Source: Entamoeba invadens IP1 (taxonomy: Eukaryota; Evosea; Mastigamoebida; Endamoebidae). From it: 46,417 nt of DNA. How positions within the stretch are numbered: position 1 is the stretch's first letter; each line of letters starts with the position of its first letter. The translations under genes were made by a program, and so were the position numbers. The notes under the pieces are model-generated. The model saw only the letters and a program-made list of their open reading frames with translations. It was not told the DNA's origin and made no database searches. This document shows, piece by piece, positions 21,401 through 32,300 of this stretch. The stretch is from the NCBI RefSeq assembly GCF_000330505.1, contig NW_004443518.1:302672-349088 (forward strand). Direction: 5' to 3'.

Positions 21401-22506
21401 TTGCAGTCAATGAAAAACAGAGAGAACTTCTGTGTGTTGGAAACACCACAAAATATAACACAAAAATACAAATCACAACAAAAAGTGAAAATGTCACAAA
21501 ATATAAATTCGAAGCGCAACCAAACATCATTGTCCTTGGTAAAGACGACGCCTGTGAATTTGAAATTTTCATCGAATTGAAATGCACAACAAAGTTGAAT
21601 GAACGTCTGATGTTAGTCGCAAAAATGGGTGTAACCCACAAAGATCTTATTAAGGAAGTTAAAATCAAAGCAACTTCAAAATTGTCGACTCGACTCGACC
21701 CAGACGAACTGATTGAAGAAAAAATTCTTGGCGAAGGTTCGTTTGGTGTTGTGTATAAAGGTGTTTTTAGAGGCAATAAAGTTGCTATTAAAAAGATGAA
21801 GAACAGTGGAGATATAAATGAAGAAAATGATGAATTTACAAAGGAAGTAGCTATGTTGGATAAGTTCAGAAGTGAATATATTGTCCATTTTTATGGCGCT
21901 GTGTTTATTGAAAATAAAGTATCTGTAGTTACTGAATATGCTGAATATGGGAGTTTAAAAGATTTAATCAAACACAAACAATCAAATGAAGTTAATATGA
22001 AATTAAGAGTTAAAATGATGATAGATGCGGCCAAAGGGATATTCTATTTACACGAAAATGGGATATTACACAGAGACATCAAACCAGACAATTATTTGAT
22101 ATTTTCACTTGATCTGAATGAAAAGGTGAATGCGAAATTGACTGACTTTGGAAGTGCGAGAAATGTGAATTTGATGATGACTAACATGACTTTCACTAAA
22201 GGTATCGGCACTCCTATTTATATGGCGCCTGAAGTGTTGAATAGAGAGAAGTATAAGAAACCTGCGGATGTCTATTCTTTTGCTATTACAATGCTTGAAT
22301 GTTTGATATGGGAAGATGCATTTTCAAAAGTGTTATATCCGCATCCATGGTGTATTGCTGATGACGTCGCAGTTGGAAAAAGACCAAAAACAGTAGACAG
22401 GCTTGATGCTACATATCAAAACGTTATAAAAAGTTGTTGGGAACAAGACCCACAAAAAAGGTGTACCATTGAGAATGCTATTACCATGCTCAATAAATTA
22501 ATTTAA
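18430..22506 (+). CDS. TMK-D: CXXC-rich transmembrane kinase crossing an assembly gap
   Basis: The ORF is open from the ATG at 18430 to a TAA at 22506. Nominal length is 1358 residues, but 100 Ns at 19696-19795 hide an unknown length. The signal peptide is MAVALYICLYLIELTSG. The first 420 residues are not CXXC repeats. They are Asn-rich with alternating hydrophobic positions, possibly beta-helical, and differ from the N-domains of the other four kinases here. After the gap come CXXC repeats, a membrane helix at about 916-945, the juxtamembrane beta-rich segment and a kinase at about 1093-1355 with GEGSFG, VAIKK, HRDIKPDN, DFG and APE. Kinase details (NYLIFSL, KKPAD, WEDAF) are closest to TMK-C. 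Frame agreement across the gap is not evidence, because 100 is an arbitrary pad length. Confidence 0.88.
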   Translation: MAVALYICLYLIELTSGQECQCYPIGTKSSDMFSPAGCENTTTHSYCLENDFYYDTDSTYNETIIQKTLTINSTKSFKLSNYFRLVDNVVLTQNGAFHVVNKTTIGANSQLLVNTFYSLAGDFQLENPQLNRPQIILWNSSYLHLNRNITNRVDFQIKNPIGNTKCFDAFSLNNGNNLNINEVDNNCILSTMFPYKFDDGTGYLISSQRLLRFCPNGTNLANTVTCTLIKRLYTDANYSPNYSPQTFDYPHCPCNSDKTLNCELKLFGQISSFEFNTKSLDNTHIFVEKNVSLANLKYPKKITIADDVNLNFYGRMSNTVFYYSFGEIKFDANQIPFTTPCSVKFDTSTNTFSCNKDMIFSVNFTKKFETFVINSLSEITSLNLFSNSTVFILGKTKLNNIVPMYFGEFDKSYVIMNDGTSNXXXXXXXXXXXXXXXXXXXXXXXXXXXXXXXXXXYDGTCILKDSNCVNYNKNSICVSCSSGYELDDNYNCILSEKCEYGTTSNCYKCSNKYIREDSNCILNHNCIYGDGTVCIKCENGESHSKCESCADTNCLKCNNNVCGLCQTGYVFNDTKSCEKESFGFSYGISTVYCNNGFYMENSQCKNCLTKHENSIFCNTNISLQCDDNFIITEDGNCITKNCKVNETNEENGQCTLPQEKCLSIVNNKCNECDSNYILTNIFTCEIMNATNSIENCKQNTQMGCIKCDFNYYLSRGRCFPCSENCTSCIETSTKCLSCEIGYYQGDNYKCLPNGELTEKCDKISTVTNGCYQCKDKYYRVGLDCLPCLSNCSTCNTKDKCLTCNDTNYKNNIGLCLPQSLINGCAVHTTQFGCSKCQDNYYTYNLYECEKCNENCTKCTSQNQCTSCVNNKILFENGLCLDISSVKKCTEIFNSKCSKCAFWYSPTNSGTSCNKKVMWWVILMGVILILIVISIIVLIIYFTISKIQRKLRQKEIEETTTRFKMSRSNISFISLGNGIVVNKKEIDFGDDIAVNEKQRELLCVGNTTKYNTKIQITTKSENVTKYKFEAQPNIIVLGKDDACEFEIFIELKCTTKLNERLMLVAKMGVTHKDLIKEVKIKATSKLSTRLDPDELIEEKILGEGSFGVVYKGVFRGNKVAIKKMKNSGDINEENDEFTKEVAMLDKFRSEYIVHFYGAVFIENKVSVVTEYAEYGSLKDLIKHKQSNEVNMKLRVKMMIDAAKGIFYLHENGILHRDIKPDNYLIFSLDLNEKVNAKLTDFGSARNVNLMMTNMTFTKGIGTPIYMAPEVLNREKYKKPADVYSFAITMLECLIWEDAFSKVLYPHPWCIADDVAVGKRPKTVDRLDATYQNVIKSCWEQDPQKRCTIENAITMLNKLI
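19696..19795. other. Assembly gap (100 Ns)
   Basis: Exactly 100 ambiguous bases lie inside TMK-D, the conventional length for a gap of unknown size. The ectodomain part spanning the switch from the Asn-rich domain to CXXC repeats is missing here. Confidence 0.99.
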
Positions 22507-22737
22507 TATTTTGTTGTTAGAAGTGGATTAATAATATTGCCATAGTTTTATAATTGCTTTTTTAATGTTGTTGGTGTTGATTTATAATTATTTTATTTTA
22601 AATTAATTATTATTAAATTAATTGAAAAAAGGTGGAAAAAAACTGCTGGATCTAAAAGATTTAACATGGTAAAATTTATACTTTTTTACCAAAATAATAG
22701 ATTTCATGGTAAAATAATTTTATGTCAACCTTAGTTA
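22507..22737. other. Spacer with TGGTAAAA / TTTTACCA inverted motifs
   Basis: The sequence downstream of TMK-D contains TGGTAAAA at 22667 and 22707 and TTTTACCA at 22684, forming overlapping short hairpins. The same inverted pair recurs at 23888 and 23928 inside the neighbouring element. It ends in the TTA that flanks that element. Confidence 0.45.
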
Positions 22738-24131
22738 AGAGTGTTAACGTGATAGGGCGTATCCACAGGGAAATGGTGAATCCCTGTGGATTTAATTATT
22801 TTGTGTGGATAGCCTCTTATTTTTTTGTCGAAATTCAAATATCCGTTTTAAACCATATGTTATGATTTTTAAAATTAATAATTGTTACTTATAATCATTT
22901 ATGGGACAAAAATGATACACAAACATAAATACCCCCATAAGGAGTATTTCCAATATTTGCAATAATTTCATAGTAAGAAAAAACGCTATTTTCAGCCTTT
23001 TTTTGGAGTGGTAAAATAAGAATAGATCAAAATGAACAAATAAAATTACTAACAAAAGTCACTCGTATTATCCCGTTTATTTGATACATGTAACACTATT
23101 TTTTTCGTTTTTTTAATTGAAAAAACATTTCAAAAGTGATTTATGGGATTGTAATTTGGGGAAATTCCCGTTTTTTGCATTAAAAAATATTTAATTTTAA
23201 TATCAATTAACATAATTGTAATTTATATAAACACTCCATTAGTTTATTTTTTTAATAATAATATTTGGGAATTGAAAATTTGTTAAATAATGACTTTTAG
23301 TTGGCTCAAATTATACGTATTGAGAAGGGTTTAACATCCTAAATTATATTCTGGTTTCGTTGAAAATGTTAAAGACAAAGGTTTTATGTCTAAACTAAAC
23401 TATTAATTAATAACAATAAATTATATTACAATAGTATATTATTAATCAACATAAAAAAGACAGAATAATCACAAAACAAATTCTATTAACATAGTTAAAT
23501 AAAATCTAATTTTTACTATAAAAAAGTTAAAAAGTTAAATGGCAAATTACCACATTGTAACAATAAGTTATTATTTATGTTATTAAAAAATCATAACAAT
23601 ACATGTTAATTAGAATAGAAACATACAACAAATACCAACAAAAACCATCAAAAAATACAAGGTATGTTACTCATTACATTTAACATGTAATAATAAAGAT
23701 TGTCTATCTATATTTACCATCCACACCTTTTCAGCCTATCCACGGTAAACTATGCCATAGTATTTTATGACAAATTATATGTTATTTTATAAATTTTTCA
23801 ATTTCAATAATTTTTTCGATTACATATAGTTTATACAATTAGTTAAATAAACTAAAGTTAATTAATTAAAAACTTTAGTCTTAAAATTTTTACCAAAATT
23901 GTTTTTTTTGCGGCAAATTCATTTAAATGGTAAAAGTAAAAGATGACTTTGACTAAAAATAAAATTTGATATTACTGTTTTAACTTTCAAAAAAATCGCT
24001 TTTTTATGAATTCGGTCCAAAAAGCGTATTTTTTTTGTAAACTCTTAGGCAAATTTTATATCAATTACAACAAAAATGTGTAAGATTTTCAAAGCCATCC
24101 ACATAAAAATGGTCTATCACGTTAACACTCT
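22738..24131. mobile_element. 1.4-kb non-autonomous DNA element with 18-bp perfect terminal inverted repeats
   Basis: AGAGTGTTAACGTGATAG at 22738-22755 is repeated in perfect inverted form at 24114-24131. Both ends are flanked by TTA (22735-22737 and 24132-24134). The interior has no ORF. Six copies of ATCCAC/GTGGAT lie towards the two ends (22761, 22786, 22805, 23719, 23738, 24097), as expected of subterminal transposase-binding sites. Two of them form a hairpin with 10-bp arms near 22761-22791. A 3-bp TTA duplication would fit PIF/Harbinger. A TA duplication with slightly unequal ends would fit mariner. The superfamily is not settled. Confidence 0.68.
22761..22791. repeat. Subterminal hairpin
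   Basis: ATCCACAGGG and CCCTGTGGAT are perfect inverted arms of 10 bp around an 11-base loop, close to the left end of the 1.4-kb element. Each arm contains the ATCCAC motif that recurs in the element. Confidence 0.7.
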
Positions 24132-24802
24132 TTAATAGAATAAATATCTTTTCTGAACTCTTTATTAACAAATTGAATAGTTTTAAAATATTTCCTGAAT
24201 ATTTTCAAATTAATCATGTTTTTCAAAACTTATAAAAAACATTATATTAACGTAAATATCATATATTGTTTGTATATTTATAATATTAATCAAAATGGAT
24301 GATCATTTAATATATAATTTAAAGTGTTTTTAATCTTTAAAAACAAAAACAAAAACCGATATTCAACAAATTATTGTTTTGTTTTATTTTTTACAAATAA
24401 TTATATCAAACAATATAATCGATTTAAACAATTAAGTTGATTGTCATTTACAATTTTCAGACTATTTGGTAAAAACAATATATCTAAAGCATTAAAAAGT
24501 AATTGATCTATGAAAAAAATAAGAGTCTATTTATTTAAATATAATATAAAGAGTTTAAAATACTCATAAAATAAAAATGTGTGAATTGAATCAGATTAAA
24601 ATTTTTCATAAAAATATCAAATCTTATTAATAAATAAAATTAAAAAAAACAAAAAATATAAATTAATAATTTTGTAATTTATAATTCAATATAAATTTAA
24701 AAAGCATTACAAAAATCTTTTTAAACAATGTTTAGTGGAATTAATAATGGTTTTTACCGGGCATTTTATTTATAAATTCATTCAAACTGATCAGTATACT
24801 CA
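24132..24802. other. Spacer upstream of TMK-B
   Basis: This is 0.67 kb of A/T-rich DNA between the non-coding element and the TMK-B start. It should hold the original TMK-B promoter. No specific motif is identified. Confidence 0.4.
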
Positions 24803-25169
24803 ATGGTTTTATTTGTTGAATTGTTATTGTTAATCAGCACCATTTCTTCAAAATTATCGATGGATTGGTGTAAATATTCCAACAGAATTGAATGTGTACC
24901 TTATAGTAAAGAGTGTGAATTGTATTTTGAATGGAGTTTATCAACTGAACAAATTCAGTTGCCCTCAATTAATGATGGCTTAATTATCAAATGTGAATTA
25001 AACACACACCTCGAAGTGACTATTAATTTAACAAATCACTTTAATTTATCTTTTGATGAATTTAAGAATACATACATTTATTCCCAAAAATTTAACAAAT
25101 TTAAATCAGAACCACAACCTTCTCAAAATACAACGACAATGGCAAACACAAAAACAATTATTAAAACTT

Positions 25170-25178
25170 CTTGTTCAA
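25170..25178. repeat. Left 9-bp target site duplication (CTTGTTCAA)
   Basis: It is identical to 27575-27583. A 9-bp duplication is characteristic of Mutator-superfamily insertions. It falls within the TMK-B codons for TSCSN. Confidence 0.85.
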
Positions 25179-25258
25179 GAGTGAGATATTTATGTTTAAT
25201 CATTTTTGTTTAAATTCAGAATAAAGTCGTTTTTATTAAAAAAAGTCATTTTTGTTTA
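25179..25258 (+). repeat. Left terminal inverted repeat of the MULE
   Basis: It pairs with 27495-27574 over about 80 bp with a few mismatches and one indel near the tip. It contains two direct copies of TCATTTTTGTTTA about 46 bp apart, possible transposase-binding sites. Confidence 0.85.
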
Positions 25259-25327
25259 CATAAATAAATTTTATTTTTAAAATTCGTGTTTTTGTTAGTT
25301 AAATACAAATATTGACATATTTATTGT

Positions 25328-27358
25328 ATGTTCTTTATCATTTCCACTCAAAAGCTCAAAATATCTTCAAATACCATTTTAAATAATCATAACATGATTC
25401 CTTCTGGTACACAACCTTCTTATATTATTTGGCATCAGCCTATTATTTACCAAACACAACAACCGTTCATCAATGATAACACAAATGGTAGACAAATAGA
25501 AGAAGTTGTTCAAACAGTGAACAATGAAAAAGAAGATACAAACATTTTAATCGAAAAAGATGAAACAACAACAAATAAAAATATTGTAACAACTATAATA
25601 AGTACTAAAAAGACACCTTTTCCAGTAGTTGATGGATTTTTGTTTTACAAAGATGGAGCATCATTAAATACTTACAAATGTTCAAGTAGTAAAACTGGTT
25701 GCAAAGTTAAAATTAAAATTACTAAATTTAAAAAAGAAAGTGCTTTGCTGGAATTCGAAGAAGCTATTTTTGTTAACGGAAGTGAGCACAACCATGCAAT
25801 ATCTGAACAGTTGGACAAAATTAACTTGGTTCACGACATAGAAAGACGTGTCCAAGATCATAATCATTTGTTGCAAAGATCTGCTGCAATGCAGGGATTT
25901 GATTATGGTAAGTATAAAGGAAGAATGTCTTCAGCGAACAAATTGTTCACGAAAAAAGCAAAAGAAAGTAGACCAACAAATGGATATCTTGAACAGCACG
26001 AAATCTATTTCAAGTATTTGCTTTACAAAGATGATATTATGTCAATATTTGTCAATAAAGAAAAAATGCTTAATCTCAATACAATTAACACCTTTCTTAT
26101 GGATGGAACTTTCAGAGCCGCTCCAACTCCTTATTACCAATCTTATACAATACATGGTTTGATTAGTCAGGGGCAATGTTTTCGTTTATTTCATTGTTTG
26201 TTGATGAACAAATTACAATCTACATATGAAAAAATGATAGAAGTCATTATTAATTTTGGAAATGAATTTGGTATTAAATTATTTGATAAAGACACGATAA
26301 CGATGGTAGATTTCGAAATTGCAATAGTAAACGTTTTAAAAAATAAAACACAAACAACTGTCAAAGGATGCCTTTTTCATTACGGACAATCAATTTGGCG
26401 GTTTTGTACAACACATGGTATGAAATCAAAATTAGAACACGACGCGGTGTTTTGTGAACAAGTCAGAAAACTCAAATCAATTGCATTTTGTCGTAGTAAT
26501 GAAATTGTACAACAATTTAATAAAATGAAAGCTGCAACAATCTTGATCAATGATGATGATCTGAATATATTATATAATTATTTTGAAAAGGTGTGGATAA
26601 ATGGTATATACCCACCTCAAATGTGGTGTCAGTTTTCTCAGTCAACAAGAACCAACAACTTTACTGAAAGTTATCACAATGCGTTTTTCAAGAGAATTGG
26701 AAGAAAGAAGCCAACATAGTGGCAATGGTTAGAAACAGTAAAAATAAACGAAGAAGAAGAATTTCAACGACTTAATAAATTAAAAACCTTTGGACATATT
26801 AACAGAACGGGAAAAACTTATTCAAAAAAACACCCAAATTAATAATTTGACCAATGTGTACCTTGATGGGTTAATTGATAGTGACAAGTTTTTAGATGGT
26901 ATTTCTAAAGTCTTGTGTTCTTTAGGATCAGAAAAGAAGTACCAACAGATGATATTTTGAATGATAGCAGTAATTATTCAAGTTCATTAATTGAAATCGA
27001 ATCTTTAAAAATTCTTAAACCAAAAGATGAGAAAGACTTAAAAAATGTTGAAGAGTTGGATAGAGATACGTGTGATTATTTAACAACAACAAATCAAAAA
27101 ATAAAAACACCAAAAGAAAAAATTGAAAAAGAATATTTAATTTTAGCAGAAGAAACCCAAAACGATGAAGAAATGATAATAACACCATGTGAAAAATACC
27201 AAAGAGCTCAGATTGAACAAGAAACAAAGAAACCAATAACCATGGAATCTAAAATTGTAAAAAACGAAAAAATAAAAAGAAAGTACAAGAAAAGACATTT
27301 TTTAAGCAGTTTATTGAATAGAATTAACAAAAAAAGAAAAAGAACAGATTTGGATTGA
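25328..27358 (+). pseudogene. Mutator-like transposase with FLYWCH zinc finger, degraded C-terminus
   Basis: The first 463 codons (25328-26719) are open. A second ATG at 25394 is another possible start. At about residues 100-155 a FLYWCH-type finger is visible (FLFYKDG, NTYKC, CKVKIKI, EHNHAI). The DDE catalytic core follows: FLMDGTF (first Asp), MVDFEIAI (second Asp), CLFHYGQSIW (the C/H signature) and RTNNFTESYHN (Glu). This is the MULE transposase order. A TAG at 26717-26719 interrupts a C-terminus that remains recognisable in the same frame (WQWLETV). The segment around 26815-26935 reads in another frame (VYLDGLIDSDKFLDGI) before returning to the first frame, which ends in a Lys-rich tail at 27358. 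The enzyme would cut and rejoin the element ends, but it is probably inactive now. Confidence 0.87.
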
Positions 27359-27494
27359 TTAATTATTATTTTATTTCATTTTTATAATGTTAAATTTGTA
27401 ATAAAACTTACAAATTAAAATAAACATCAAAAATAAACTTTTCATTTTATAAAACAATATATTGATTTTTATTTTTGGTGTTTTTTTCATACAT

Positions 27495-27574
27495 TAAACA
27501 AAAATGATATTTTTAAATAAAAACGACTTTATTCTGAATTTAAACAAAAATGATTAAACATAAATTAATTTTCC
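27495..27574 (-). repeat. Right terminal inverted repeat of the MULE
   Basis: This is the inverted match of 25179-25258. It ends next to the second 9-bp target copy. Confidence 0.85.
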
Positions 27575-27583
27575 CTTGTTCAA
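27575..27583. repeat. Right 9-bp target site duplication (CTTGTTCAA)
   Basis: It is an exact copy of 25170-25178. The TMK-B coding frame continues directly from it into CXXC repeats. Confidence 0.85.
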
Positions 27584-28051
27584 ATTGTAAACAATGTGTA
27601 AATTCAACTTCTTGTGTTGAATGTAATTATGGGTATTATTTATCTGCAAATTCATGTTATTCTTGTTACTCTTCTTGCAAAACTTGTACTAATAACACAA
27701 ATTATGCATGTTTGACTTGTAAAAATGGATACTATTTAACTCAGAATTCCAAAGTGTCTAAGTTGTAATAATCCTTGATATTATTGTTCTGGTAAAACAA
27801 CGGAAGATTGCGTCACATGTGTATCTGAATATTACATATCGGGTTTGAGCACTTGTTTGAGGTGTAATAATTCGTGTTCGACTTGTTATGGTGGATTAAA
27901 CACGGAATGTCTTTCTTGTAATTATGGATATTATTTACATGATTATACAACTTGTTCACGTTGTTCGTCTGAATGTCGCACTTGTTCTCAATCTTCAAAT
28001 AATTGTTTAACATGTCAAAGTTATTATTACTTGTCGGGAAATACATGTCTG

Positions 28052-29300
28052 AAATGTGATTCATCATGCAACAGTTGCAACGGTTCCGGGTCTAATAATT
28101 GTTTGTCATGTAAATATTTGTATGGTCTCTCGAATGGATATTGTGTCAAATGTGATTCATCGTGTATCACTTGTAATGGTACAGGGCCAAATAATTGTTT
28201 ATCATGCTTCTTTTCATATGGTGTTTCAAATGGATATTGTGTAAAATGTGATTCATCGTGTTATAGTTGTAACGGTACAACTTCTAACGATTGTCTTTCG
28301 TGTTATGAAAAATATGTTTTAATTTCTGGCAAATGTTTTAGATGTGATACATCTTTTAGTACTTGTGATGGACCAAATGCCAACAATTGTTTGTCGTGTA
28401 ATACATATTCCAATATTGTTAATGGGTATTGTTTTAAGTGTGATTATTCATGTATGACGTGTTATTCAAGTGGACCTGGAAATTGCCGAACGTGTAAATC
28501 TTATTATTATTACTCAAATGGGTATTGTTATCAATGCAGTTCAAATTGTAGTACTTGTTATCGAACTGCTGAAAACAATTGTTTGACATGTAAGACTGGT
28601 TTTTATTTAATAAATGGATATTGTCTTCCTTGTGGCCAAAATTGTGGTAGTTGCAGTGGCAATTTTGCAAATAATTGCGATTCTTGTCAATATAGTTTTT
28701 ATTTGACAAATGGGTCTTGTATCGAATGTCCTTTAAATTGCGGCTCTTGTAATGGGTCTAAATGTTTAAATTGTAAATTAAATTATTATTTAATGGACAA
28801 TGTTTGTTACCCATGTCATCCCGATTGTGGTAGTTGTGATGGTCCAGAAAGAACAAATTGTACTGGATGTAATGACGGAAAATATCCAGATTATGATCAC
28901 GGGGAATATAATCACACGTGTCTACCATGTCAGACACATTGTGGGTACTGTGATAATTATGGTTCTTGTTATGAATGTGAAAGTGGATATTACTTTTCTA
29001 ATACTGGTGAATGTGTTAAATTCGATAATGAATTGTGTGTATATGGATATAGTAATAACGAATGTTATGGTTGTGTGATTGGATATTATTTGGATAAAAA
29101 TGACTGTTTAGAATGTCCCAATATATGCAAACAATGCTATGGACCCACAACAAATCAGTTTTATTCATGTATTGATGGGTGTTATATTTCATCTTATACT
29201 TGCCTTCAATGTTCTTCAACTTGTCAAATTTGCAAAGACAATTCTACAATTTGTCTGTCTTGTCATCCAGGGTCGAGATATTTGTGGAATTACCAGTGTA
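28052..29300 (+). repeat. Tandem 96-bp repeats encoding 32-residue CXXC modules in TMK-B
   Basis: AAATGTGATTCATC starts at 28052, 28148 and 28244, exactly 96 bp apart. The pattern continues in more diverged copies. The encoded unit is C-D-S-S-C-x-x-C-N-G-x-x-x-N-N-C-L-S-C-x(10)-C. The first three units are nearly identical in DNA, suggesting recent local duplication or unequal exchange. Confidence 0.8.
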
Positions 29301-32300
29301 TCGCTTGTGATAATTGTAAGTATGGGCATTGCATATCTAACACAACAAAATGCGATTTGTGTTTTGATGGATTTTATTCTGATAATGGGGTGTGTAAAAC
29401 TTGTGACTCTATATGTTTAACTTGTGTGAGTTCTTCTTCGAACTGTTTGTCTTGCAAGCCTGGGACTTACTTTTCAAATTCGATGTGTCTCACTTGTGAT
29501 GCAAATTGTGAGACATTTGGCTGTCACACGACTTTGGGATGCACAAATTGTAAACCAGGATACTTCCCAAAGAACCTTAAATGTAGCCAATGCAATGAAA
29601 TCACAAATTGTGTTACTTGCAGCCAAACTGAACAAAAGTGTTTGACTTGTACATCTGAAATTTCATATCTTAACTCAAGTGGATTGTGTTCACCTTGCGA
29701 TTCATCTTCCCAAACGTGTAACACAGATGGAAGTTGTAACGTGTGTATTGACAATTATGTACCAAATTTAGTCAACAACAGATCATGTCAGGAGTGTTCT
29801 TCGTTTGACCCAAATTGTGATGTTTGTGACAACAATCAATTCAGAGAATGCACACAATGTGCAGATAATTATTACTTGAACTTAAATGGCACTTGTTCTC
29901 AGTGTAATTATACATGTGCGTATAATGGATGCAACAAAAAGACTGGAATATGTGAAACGTGTGCAGTGGGGTACACCAAACAAGCTGTCGACAGTGTTCA
30001 ATGTCAGTTGTGTAATTTATACGATCCTGATTGTTCAACTTGTTCACAAACTACAAGAAAATGCACAATGTATAATTGGCAAATACCCAAATACATCATC
30101 ACCATTTTCTTGTACGTTTTGCCACTCCACTTGTGTGTATGATTGTTCACCTATAACGGGAAATTGCATCACTTGTATCGATGATCAATACACAATCAAC
30201 CCATCAAACCCAAAACAATGTCAAACTTGTTCAGGATTTGATAACAATTGTATGAGTTGTTCAACAACAGAACGGAAATGTTTAGATTGTATGTATGATG
30301 TTTCGTATTTGGTGGATTGAGTTTGTTTATTGTGTGATCCAACATGTTCAAAATGTGACTCAAATGGTTTATGTACCAAATGTGTTGATAATTACGTCTT
30401 TAATGAACCAAAGCAACAAAAGTGTATAACTTGTACATCATTTGACGCAAACTTTATAACATGTGATTCAACAAGTTCAAGATATTGTTATAAATGCAAA
30501 TCGGGTATGTACCCTGATACATCCATTGGTAAGTGTAAACCATGCGATTCTTCGTGTGGTGGTAGTTGCGACACAACAAATGGAATTTGCACAAATTGTG
30601 TTCCTGGTAAAGTTTTCAGTGATCCGGAAAGTGATATATGTGTAGATTGTTCAACCTTTGATTTAAACTGTGCCGAATGTGCTTCGAATGGAGAAAGAAA
30701 GTGTGTTAAATGTCGAGAAAATAGTGGGTTTTATCTACTCAATGGAATATGTATTCCTTGTGATTCAACTTGTAAACCAAATACATGTGACTCGACATCT
30801 GGATTTTGTTCACAATGTTTGTTAAATTACACAGTAACTTCTCCAATATCAAAAGTATGTGTAAAATGCTCTGAATTTGATTCATACTGTTCAAAATGTG
30901 CAGTTGATTTCACAAGAAAATGTGAATTGTGTTCAAGTGGAAAATACCCAAAACCATCCGAAAACTATAAATGTGGTAATTGTGACCCTACATGTGGAGG
31001 TCAATGCAATGGTACAACAGGTGTGTGTACTGGTTGTTCATCGAATTACGTCTTTACAACTACAGACAGTTTCGTGTGCGATTCGTGTTCATCATTTGAT
31101 TCGAATTGTCTGACGTGTGACTCAACATATCAAAGAAAATGCAGTGTGTGTCGAACAAGTGGGATGTATCCAAGCGACTCAACATACAAATGCATCGCAT
31201 GTGATACAACATGCAATGGTAACTGCGATCAAACAACGGGCAAGTGCACTGCTTGTATCAACAATTACGTATTTGAAGCGACTAAGAGTGGTGTTTGTGT
31301 TGCTTGTAAATCGTTTGATCCAAGTTGCAAAATCTGTTCACCTGATTACAACAGAAAATGTGTTGAGTGTGAAAGTGGATTCTATCCAAATGCTAGTGGT
31401 GTTTGTGTTAGATGTGACACAACCATCACAAATTGTCGTACGTGTAATTCGAAAGAAAACATTTGTTTTACATGTAATGATCCATATTATTTGTCAAATC
31501 AAACTTGTTTGAGTTGTACTTCTGGAAGTTATAAAAACACAAAAACATCATGTGAAAAGTGTTACATTGGCATCCCAAATTGTCAATTGTGTTCAACAAA
31601 AACTGTTGGAATTCCTGTTTATACAACATGTTATTCACCATACCAGATTAATTCTGAGTTAAATGTGTGTGATTCCTGTACAGCAAACAAAAGTTACAAC
31701 ACAACAACAAAGAAGTGTGAAAGTAATGGAAATGGGTGCGCAACTGTTGTGGGTCAAGAAAGGTGTTTAAGTTGTTCAGATGGATATTATCTGTCAAATA
31801 ACAAGTGTGTGTCAGCAACCAACTGTGTGTCCAAATCAACTCTTTCAAAAGTGTCATGTGACTGTTCGTATCAAATATCAGTTGGCTCAGATTGCCAAAG
31901 CACTTTATTAAAATGCAAATATCAGAAAAACTACAAAAATCAAAAAGAATGCATTCAATGTGAAGATAATTATGTTGTTAATGATAAAACTTGTCAAAAT
32001 GTAGTTAATATATTATCATTGAGAAACGGTGTCATTTATAGATGCGAAAAAAGTAAATATTTGAATGAAAATAATCAATGTGTGAAATGTAAAAACAACT
32101 CTTCGATTTGTATGAATTACAATTTTAACATTACAATCGTGTCGTGTGCAGAAAACAAAGTTTATAACATTGAAACAATGAGCTGCAATAGTGATAACAA
32201 TTGTTTAAAATAAGGCAAAGATTATTGTTCATAGTGTGTTGGTAATAACATGGAACTAAAATATGGACAATGCTCGGTGTGTTCTGTACCCAATTGTAAT

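Larger units (their letters stand above)
25179..27574 (+). mobile_element. Mutator-like element (MULE) inserted in TMK-B
   Basis: The element is 2396 bp with terminal inverted repeats of about 80 bp, an exact 9-bp target duplication and a single plus-strand transposase region. The ends start with G (GAGTGAGATA... and, inverted, GGGAAAATTAA...). Near-identity begins within 20 bases, at TTTATGTTTAATCATTTTTG, and runs through AATAAAGTCG. All Mutator hallmarks are present. Autonomy is unlikely because the transposase frame carries a stop and two frame changes. Confidence 0.9.

Noticed and set aside
28052..31500. Regular repeats as a CRISPR-like array or satellite DNA
   Set aside because: The repeats keep a reading frame and encode CXXC modules, so they are coding repeats in a eukaryotic gene.
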